This document shows positions 58,897-64,000 of a DNA stretch of 64,000 nucleotides, one piece after another. Within the stretch, counting starts at the first letter, position 1. Every line of letters begins with the position of its first letter. The position numbers were made by a program, and so were the translations under genes. This stretch comes from Embleya scabrispora (GTDB lineage Bacteria; Actinomycetota; Actinomycetes; Streptomycetales; Streptomycetaceae): positions 124,001-188,000 of the forward strand of contig NZ_MWQN01000002.1 in the NCBI RefSeq assembly GCF_002024165.1, given 5' to 3'. The notes below the pieces were generated by a model that was not told the DNA's origin, ran no database searches, and worked only from the letters and a program-made list of their open reading frames with translations.

Positions 58897-59951
58897 TGCG
58901 CTTCTCCGGTCGATGGTGCGGGTGTGTGCCCGCTCCAGGATTCGAGGCCCAGGAGCTTCCTGCCGAGGTCGTTCAGCGTCGCCGTCTCGTACCTGAGCGA
59001 TTCGTGCTTGCGGGCGTCGCCGACCAGCGTCTTGTTCCAGTCGGGGGTGCGCAGGTGCCGCCAGGAGTCGACCCGGGATTCGGTCAGTTCCCGGTTGCTT
59101 TCGAGCGCGGGCATCATGGACAGGTACTGGACCGCGCGCACGCCGCGCTCGGAGCTGTTCCGGGCCACGCCGTGGGCGAGCAGTCCGTTCCAGATCAGCA
59201 GGTCGCCGGCCGCCAACTGCGGTCGTACGACCGGGTATTCGGCGCGATCGGCGTGCGGCCGGATCGGGTCGCGGTCCTCGGGTTGGCCGGACTTCCAATG
59301 CTCGAACCGGCGGAACAGCTCCGGCGAACACTGGAAACCGCCGTGGTCCGGACGGGTGTCGTCGAGCGCGATGATGCCCTGCACCCGCTGCGGGGGCGTC
59401 GCGAGGGTGGTGTCGACGTCCCAGTGCAGCTCGATGTCGAAGCCCTTGTCCGTGGGCGCGATGTGCGCGCGGTCCCGGTCGCGGATGTTGGGCGGGTTCA
59501 GGTTGAGCCGGTCCAGGGTCACCCACAGCTCCTCGCAGTCCCACACGTCGACGAACGCGTCGTAGACGCGGGCGGACTGGCGGCTGTCCCAGATGAGTTG
59601 GTGGTGATAGGCCTCGACGAAGCCGTAGATGTGCAACTCCTGATCGAGCGCGGAGCGGAACTGCCGGTCGTCCGCGTACCAGCTCTCGGGGTCGTTCGGG
59701 TCGAGCCCCTGGAAGTCCCAGGCGAATTCGAGGAGTCGCGCGGCGGCCTCGGCCGGGATGGCCTCCTTGACGACGACGTACCCGTAGGTCTGCCAGAAGT
59801 CGAAGTCGGCTTCGGTGAGCACCCGCAGGGGTCGGGTCTTCTTCAGGTCGCGCAGCGGTGTCGGGGCCAGGTAGGTCTCGCCGATCGAACTGAAGTAGGG
59901 GATCTCGGACGCGGCTCGGTACGGGTATGGGTCGGATTCGGGCGTCGGCAT
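58878..59951 (-). CDS. Phytanoyl-CoA-dioxygenase-type 2OG/Fe(II) oxygenase
   Basis: 357 residues from ATG 59951 with GGAGGG upstream. Facial triad HxD...H: His176 and Asp178 in ELHWDVD, His260 in NGLLAHGVARN; Arg272 in GVRAVQYLS for 2-oxoglutarate. PhyH-like double-stranded beta-helix. It hydroxylates an unactivated carbon using O2 and 2-oxoglutarate. First gene of the five-gene operon. It probably acts on a basic amino acid or the derived amine. Confidence 0.92.
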   Translation of the reverse strand: MPTPESDPYPYRAASEIPYFSSIGETYLAPTPLRDLKKTRPLRVLTEADFDFWQTYGYVVVKEAIPAEAAARLLEFAWDFQGLDPNDPESWYADDRQFRSALDQELHIYGFVEAYHHQLIWDSRQSARVYDAFVDVWDCEELWVTLDRLNLNPPNIRDRDRAHIAPTDKGFDIELHWDVDTTLATPPQRVQGIIALDDTRPDHGGFQCSPELFRRFEHWKSGQPEDRDPIRPHADRAEYPVVRPQLAAGDLLIWNGLLAHGVARNSSERGVRAVQYLSMMPALESNRELTESRVDSWRHLRTPDWNKTLVGDARKHESLRYETATLNDLGRKLLGLESWSGHTPAPSTGEAQCTQSA

Positions 59952-61018
59952 ACGATCCCTCCAAGGCTCGAACAGGGCTCGATGATCTGGTCGGTATGGG
60001 GGCGTGGGGCATCGCGGTTCGGGCCGGCGAACCGGCGCGTCGGCGCGAGCGCCCCGCCCCGGCCGTCGCCGTCCGGGATCGACCGGGCGAGTCGAGGCAC
60101 GGGCGGCGGTCGGCCGCTCCCGGGCATGGCGAAGTCGTGGCCGGGAAAGGGCGGTTCGCTCGTCGTCGGGCGGGCGCGGCTGCGCGCGCGCTCGCCCGGC
60201 CTGCGGGTCGCCTCGATCCGACCGAGGGCAGGACACATCGCAACCTCGCCTGCCTGCACGTGCCGCGAGGACCTGCCGGTCGCGGAACGTGTGTCGGGTG
60301 AGGCCGCCGATGTGGTGCCGTGTGCGGTGCTCGGGAGTTCGGCTGTGGGAGTCAGCCGTCAAAGATCGGCCGAGGGAGGTCGGCCGGGGGGTGTGGCGGT
60401 ACAGGGGTGGTGGTCCGGGGAGGCCGTGATCCCCGACGAAGCCTCGATCGGGATTCCTACCTCCTCGTATCCGGTGCCGCACATCGATCGCGGACACCCA
60501 AAGCGAACGCGAGATGCCTCACCGACCGGCCGCGCTGCCACGCTGCGGCCATGCCGGGACACACACCTCTCCAATCCCCGTACCTCTAGGTTGGTCTAGA
60601 CCAACTTTCAGTGTCAACCCCCACGATGATCCTTTTTGCAACGGCGCGTCTCCGCATGATCACGCAGGCGGAGCACGAACAACCGGCGCCCGACGGGGCG
60701 TTCGCCCGCCGTTCGGCATCGGTTGCCCGGGAGTTCGCTCACCACGTCGGCAACCGCCGCGTCGAATGCGCCCGCGCGGACGAGAATCGGCCGGCCCGAC
60801 GTCGCCCCGTGACAGTCGGTCGCTCGTCTGGAACCGGCGGGACGAGGGCAGGGCGCACACATCTCGACCCTCGCGCGCCCTCCACAAACGTCGCCGCACG
60901 CCTGTCCGCAACCAGGCGCCCCCAACTTGTTGTTCGGAAAGCTCGTCGCCGGGCACTCGGTTACGCAGGGTTCGGACGCCGAACCCGCAGTCCGCCCCCT
61001 CCACCGTTGGGAACCGCC
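59952..61018. other. 1,067-bp gap, long leader region
   Basis: Between the dioxygenase gene (leftward) and the RhiA-like gene (rightward). Only overlapping frames with weak bias are seen in it. The right part (60606-61018) is a leader of about 410 bp downstream of a palindromic operator. No RNA gene was recognised. Confidence 0.5.
60590..60605. promoter_or_regulatory. Perfect DasR-like palindrome
   Basis: GTTGGTCTAGACCAAC is a perfect 16-bp palindrome holding the TGGTCTAGACCA core of DasR-responsive elements. It lies 414 bp before the lectin operon start and 639 bp from the dioxygenase start. Which side it controls is unclear. Confidence 0.75.
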
Positions 61019-61705
61019 ATGGGTGACCCGTACTTCCTCACCATTCAGAACAACTCCGGCCAGCCGAGGCTGACGTTCGCGGTGTTCGCGAAGCTGGACA
61101 TCGGCACCGAGCCGGTGGCCTCCGACCCGTTCTGCGCGGCGTGGATCGTGCGCCGGATCGACGACGGCAACAGCTACGACTTCAAGTGGCAACTGGACTA
61201 CTCCGTGGTCTTCGACACGAAGGGGTGCGACAGCGGGGTCACGTGGGAGGGGCACGGCGGACTCCCCATGGATCCCAAGGACTCCAAAAAGAGCCTGGCG
61301 AACTTCGCCTACGACGGCGACTACAACTTCGCCTACGGTTTCAACGACAAGCCCAGCGACTACAACCTCTATGTCGTCGACGACCCCGACATCCCGCCGT
61401 TCAACGAGCAGCCCGTCTCGGTGGGCCTGTCCATCGCGCTGCACGACGGGGCGAGCGGCGCGTTCGTCCCGGAGCCCGCGGTCGCCACGGACGGCGGCCC
61501 GAACCTGAAGCACACCTTCATCCTCCACCCGACCTACTACGTCGCGGCCGGAACCTTCGTGAAGGGCCAGATGGCGGATGTCTCCACGGTCACCTCGTAC
61601 TACAAGATCGAATACACGGACGGTGTCAACGACATCATCGTGACGTTGGACAACGAGAACCAGTGGAGCCAAAAGCCGCAGGTCCCCTCGGCGACCCGGC
61701 GATGA
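61019..61705 (+). CDS. RhiA-like beta-sandwich protein
   Basis: 228 residues with no signal peptide. Starts at ATG 61019; ribosome site weak. Segments YFLTIQNNSGQPRLTFAVFA, FKWQLDYSVVFDTKG, HPTYYVAAGTFVKGQMADVS and VTLDNENQWSQKPQ resemble, from memory, the Rhizobium rhizosphere-expressed RhiA protein. Predicted all-beta. Only two Cys. The stop overlaps the start of the propeller gene (ATGA), so the two proteins probably work together. Function unknown. Confidence 0.6.
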   Translation: MGDPYFLTIQNNSGQPRLTFAVFAKLDIGTEPVASDPFCAAWIVRRIDDGNSYDFKWQLDYSVVFDTKGCDSGVTWEGHGGLPMDPKDSKKSLANFAYDGDYNFAYGFNDKPSDYNLYVVDDPDIPPFNEQPVSVGLSIALHDGASGAFVPEPAVATDGGPNLKHTFILHPTYYVAAGTFVKGQMADVSTVTSYYKIEYTDGVNDIIVTLDNENQWSQKPQVPSATRR

Positions 61706-62610
61706 CGGCGTCCGACACCCGGCGACCGCCGCCCCGAGTGCCGTCCGACACGGTCACGTCCCTGTGGTACGTGCCGTACACGAGCGGTGCTTGGGGCACG
61801 GCCGCCAGGATCGGGAGCATCCCCTCGGCCCCGTACCCGGCCCTGGCCGGCTTCCCGACCCAGAACGCGCTGTACTGCCTGCATCCCGACGCCGGGGACG
61901 CGAGCATGCGGTGGACGGTCTACAACGGCGACGTCTGGTCCGGCGACCACGGCGACGACGAGACCCCCCACCACCTGTACGGCTCGGCCGTGGCGGCCTT
62001 CGGCGACCGCCTGTACTGCGTACACAGCAGACCCGACGACACGGGTCCGCTGTACTGCACCAGCACCGCGGAGGGCCGCAGGTGGACCCCGGACCGACAG
62101 ATCGCCTCCGGCACTTCCGGCGCGGTCGCCCTGACGGCAGGCGCCGAACACCTGTACGCCTTCCATGCCCCGGGCTCGGGTCTTCAGGAGCAACACTTCG
62201 ACGGAACGCGCTGGAGCGATCCGACGACGGTCGCCGACGGCTTCTCCGGATTCACCCCCGCGGCGGCGACCTATCGGGGCGTGCCACACTGCGTGGTGCT
62301 CGCTCAGGACCCGAACGGCGACCAGAGCCTGCTGTGGACGTCGCTGGTCGGGGGGAGATGGGCGACCCCCACCCGGATTCCCGGCACCACATACGACGCC
62401 CTGCCGGCCCTCGGCGTCTCGAACGACGACAGGCTCGTCTGTGTCTACTGCGCGTACGACGGCGACAACCAGTTGTGGTGGACCGAATACGACGGCGCCA
62501 AATGGTGGGACCAACCACGGAAGATGAACCTGACCGCCCACAACTCCAGCGCGACCCTGGCCGGTTACGACGGAATCCTCTACCTCGTATACAACCCCCT
62601 GACCGGGTAG
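61702..62610 (+). CDS. Beta-propeller lectin-like protein
   Basis: 302 residues, no signal peptide. Five or six repeats of about 45-50 residues, each ending in a G-x-W-x-x-P-x-x-I/V/M type motif: SGAWGTAARI, GRRWTPDRQI, GTRWSDPTTV, GGRWATPTRI, GAKWWDQPRKM. This is the pattern of tectonin/PLL-type propeller lectins, which bind sugars. No catalytic residues expected. Translationally coupled to the RhiA-like gene. A strong hairpin follows 30 bp after the stop. Confidence 0.7.
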   Translation: MTASDTRRPPPRVPSDTVTSLWYVPYTSGAWGTAARIGSIPSAPYPALAGFPTQNALYCLHPDAGDASMRWTVYNGDVWSGDHGDDETPHHLYGSAVAAFGDRLYCVHSRPDDTGPLYCTSTAEGRRWTPDRQIASGTSGAVALTAGAEHLYAFHAPGSGLQEQHFDGTRWSDPTTVADGFSGFTPAAATYRGVPHCVVLAQDPNGDQSLLWTSLVGGRWATPTRIPGTTYDALPALGVSNDDRLVCVYCAYDGDNQLWWTEYDGAKWWDQPRKMNLTAHNSSATLAGYDGILYLVYNPLTG

Positions 62611-62639
62611 GCGGAACCCACCGGCATTCCGCCGAGACC

Positions 62640-62680
62640 GCGGAACAGCCCGCCTGGTCCCACCAGGCGGGCTGTTCCGC
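62640..62680. terminator. Perfect 19-bp stem-loop terminator
   Basis: GCGGAACAGCCCGCCTGGT pairs with ACCAGGCGGGCTGTTCCGC around a 3-nt loop, between the lectin operon and the convergent FAH gene stop. No U-tract follows. Confidence 0.9.
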
Positions 62681-62719
62681 TCGAAAAAAGGGCGGTGGGC
62701 CGGGTGGCCGGCGGGTGGC

Positions 62720-63571
62720 TCACCGTCTGGGGGCGCGGATTCCGCGCAGCTCCCAGTCGCCGCCGAGGGCGGTGGAGCGCACCTCTTCGGACTCGGTGGG
62801 CTGTGCGCCGCAGTCGGTACGGACGGGGGTCGGGCCGGTGACGATGTGGTTGGCCAGTCGACCCAGACCCTCCGCCTCGACCTCGACCACATCGCCCGGC
62901 TGTACGGGGCGCGAGCCGGCCGGGGTGCCGGACAGGAGCACGTCGCCGGGATCGAGCGTGATCGTGCGGGCGATGTCGGCGACGAGGTAGTGCATGTCCC
63001 ACTCCATCTCGTCGGTGGAACCCTCCTGCGCCACCACGCCGTTGACGTAGGTGCGCAGCGCCTTGCCGCGGAAGTCCCAGCCCTCGACCAGGCCGGGGCC
63101 GAGCGGGCACAGCGTGTCGGAGCCCTTGACCCGCAACATCGAGCCGGCGTCGGTGTCCCGGAAGTCGTGCAGCCCGTAGTCGTTGGCGAGGGTGTACCCG
63201 CGGATGTACGCGCCCGCGTCGGCGGGGGCGATGTTGCGGCAGGTGCGGCCGATCACGATCGCGATCTCGCCCTCGTAGTTGAGGTATTTGCACCCGGCCG
63301 GGCGAACCACCGCGCCGCCGTGCGCGTTCAGCGACGACGTCGGCTTGTGGAAGTAGGTCGGCGCGGGCGGCAGCGAGGTGCCGAACTCCTCGACCCTGCT
63401 GCGGTGGTTCAGGTGCACCGCGACGATCTTGCCCGGTGCGACCGGCGGCAGGTGGTGCGCGTCGGCGGCATCGATCCGTCGGCCGTCGGCGGCGACCAGT
63501 TCGGCCCCCTCGCGGACGACCTCGACGACGGCGCCGTCGAGCAGGATGCGGCGGTACTCGGTGGTGGTCAT
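62720..63571 (-). CDS. Fumarylacetoacetate hydrolase-family enzyme (HpaG/HpcG-like)
   Basis: 283 residues from ATG 63571. FAH fold with PAPTYFHKPTSSLNAHGGAV, YEGEIAIVIGRTCRNIAPAD, GYTLANDYGLHDFRDTDAGS, and GDVLLSGTPAGSRPVQPGDV; metal-binding Glu residues in the NYEGEIAI block. Members hydrolyse or decarboxylate ring-cleavage products. ATGA overlap with the extradiol dioxygenase gene and the sequence both favour the homoprotocatechuate (or similar) meta pathway. Confidence 0.88.
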   Translation of the reverse strand: MTTTEYRRILLDGAVVEVVREGAELVAADGRRIDAADAHHLPPVAPGKIVAVHLNHRSRVEEFGTSLPPAPTYFHKPTSSLNAHGGAVVRPAGCKYLNYEGEIAIVIGRTCRNIAPADAGAYIRGYTLANDYGLHDFRDTDAGSMLRVKGSDTLCPLGPGLVEGWDFRGKALRTYVNGVVAQEGSTDEMEWDMHYLVADIARTITLDPGDVLLSGTPAGSRPVQPGDVVEVEAEGLGRLANHIVTGPTPVRTDCGAQPTESEEVRSTALGGDWELRGIRAPRR

Positions 63572-64000
63572 TCGGCTCGTCCTCGGGAGGTGTGGGAGTC
63601 GGCGACTCGGGTTTGGGGGGCGGCGAGCCGTGGGGTGTGTGCGTCGGACGCCGTCCAACCGCCCGCCGGTCGGTCGAACCAGACGTGTGCCTGCCCGGTG
63701 CCGGTGGCGTTCTCGTAGTCGCCGACCAGCCGCCCCGGCGCGGTGCAGCGCTCTTCGCCGAGCGCGCCGAGCATCATAAGGTAGTGCCCGAAGCGGGCCT
63801 CGGGCTTGTAGCGCAGGAAGTCCGGCATGCCGGCGAGTACGCTCGCGTGGTCCCCGCGCTCCATCCAGGCGATGCGCTGCTCGTCGGCGGCGCGCGCCTG
63901 CGGGGTGCGCACGTGGACCGGGTCGGATGCCTCGTGGTCGCGCAGTTCGCGCAGGCTCCAGAACGTGTGCGAGAACGCGCCGGACGCGATCAGGAGCACC
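63568..64000 (-). CDS. Class III extradiol ring-cleavage dioxygenase, N-terminal part outside the window
   Basis: The visible 144 C-terminal codons fit LigB-type dioxygenases: LLIASGAFSHTFWSLRELRD, GDHASVLAGMPDFLRYKPEA, RFGHYLMMLGALGEERCTAP and VGDYENATGTGQAHVWFDRP. Fe(II)-dependent, it opens a catechol ring such as 3,4-dihydroxyphenylacetate. Overlaps the FAH-type gene by 4 bp, forming the end of a catabolic operon whose first genes lie beyond the window. Confidence 0.82.
   Translation of the reverse strand, partial: VLLIASGAFSHTFWSLRELRDHEASDPVHVRTPQARAADEQRIAWMERGDHASVLAGMPDFLRYKPEARFGHYLMMLGALGEERCTAPGRLVGDYENATGTGQAHVWFDRPAGGWTASDAHTPRLAAPQTRVADSHTSRGRAE

Noticed and set aside
60660-61004. 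Frames in the leader of the lectin operon
   Set aside because: Both strands give Arg-rich text without motifs. The conserved protein clearly starts at 61019.
1-64000. CRISPR arrays, tRNA/rRNA genes, insertion sequences, prophage
   Set aside because: Looked for repeat-spacer patterns, T-loop GGTTCGA signatures, transposase motifs and integrases, and found none convincing.

Overview
This is a very GC-rich actinobacterial chromosome segment, most likely Streptomyces or a close relative in the Streptomycetaceae. The evidence is strong G/C bias at third codon positions, many GTG starts, ATGA/GTGA overlaps, a DUF6230/DUF6114 gene pair, chitinase-promoter (DasR-type) and CsnR-type operators, and several LuxR, SARP, ROK and GntR regulators. 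I saw no phage, plasmid, insertion sequence, CRISPR array, rRNA or tRNA. The content is accessory: secondary metabolism, polysaccharide use and regulators.

Layout. 1-9.7 kb: a class II lanthipeptide cluster (truncated acyl-CoA ligase; mersacidin-type precursor lanA; lanM; an ABC exporter without a peptidase domain; a large LuxR regulator). 10-11 kb: secreted GH46 chitosanase with a perfect CsnR-type operator. 11-24 kb: mixed genes (P450, LuxR, quinone oxidoreductase, winged-helix protein, ROK regulator, NmrA-like reductase, isochorismatase) and three damaged genes: a frameshifted unknown, an MFS transporter with one nonsense codon and two frameshifts, and a carboxylesterase with one frameshift. 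24-27.5 kb: SARP/AfsR-type regulator divergent from a CurA-like reductase.

27.5-38.7 kb: a polysaccharide-use locus. A DeoR-headed, LacI-tailed repressor lies between an ABC sugar importer operon (binding protein, two permeases, 2-hydroxyacid dehydrogenase, secreted beta-helix protein, SurA-like protein) and a divergent DUF2264 (GH154-type) glycosidase. Near-identical copies of a 14-bp palindrome sit before the importer operon and in the divergent promoter. 38.7-45.7 kb: methyltransferase, chitin-active AA10 LPMO with a DasR-like box, gluconate operon (gntR, gntK, gntP), a TetR-like protein with an unrecognisable DNA-binding helix, and argS.

45.8-54.4 kb: a secreted C70-like cysteine protease with a membrane-anchored partner, a DNA-binding protein behind repeated GTGAACG boxes, DUF6230/DUF6114, a small protein, an F420-type oxidoreductase with an amidohydrolase, and a glutamine-amidotransferase-like protein. 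54.5-60 kb: a tight five-gene operon (2OG/Fe(II) dioxygenase, DUF6271-like protein, fold-III PLP decarboxylase, GNAT acetyltransferase, MFS exporter). It looks like a compact, probably undescribed pathway for an acylated, hydroxylated amine, and is my main candidate for a new system. 60-62.6 kb: a long leader with a perfect DasR-like palindrome, then two overlapping genes for a RhiA-like protein and a beta-propeller lectin-like protein. 62.7-64 kb: the end of an aromatic meta-cleavage operon (FAH-family enzyme and a class III extradiol dioxygenase cut by the window edge).
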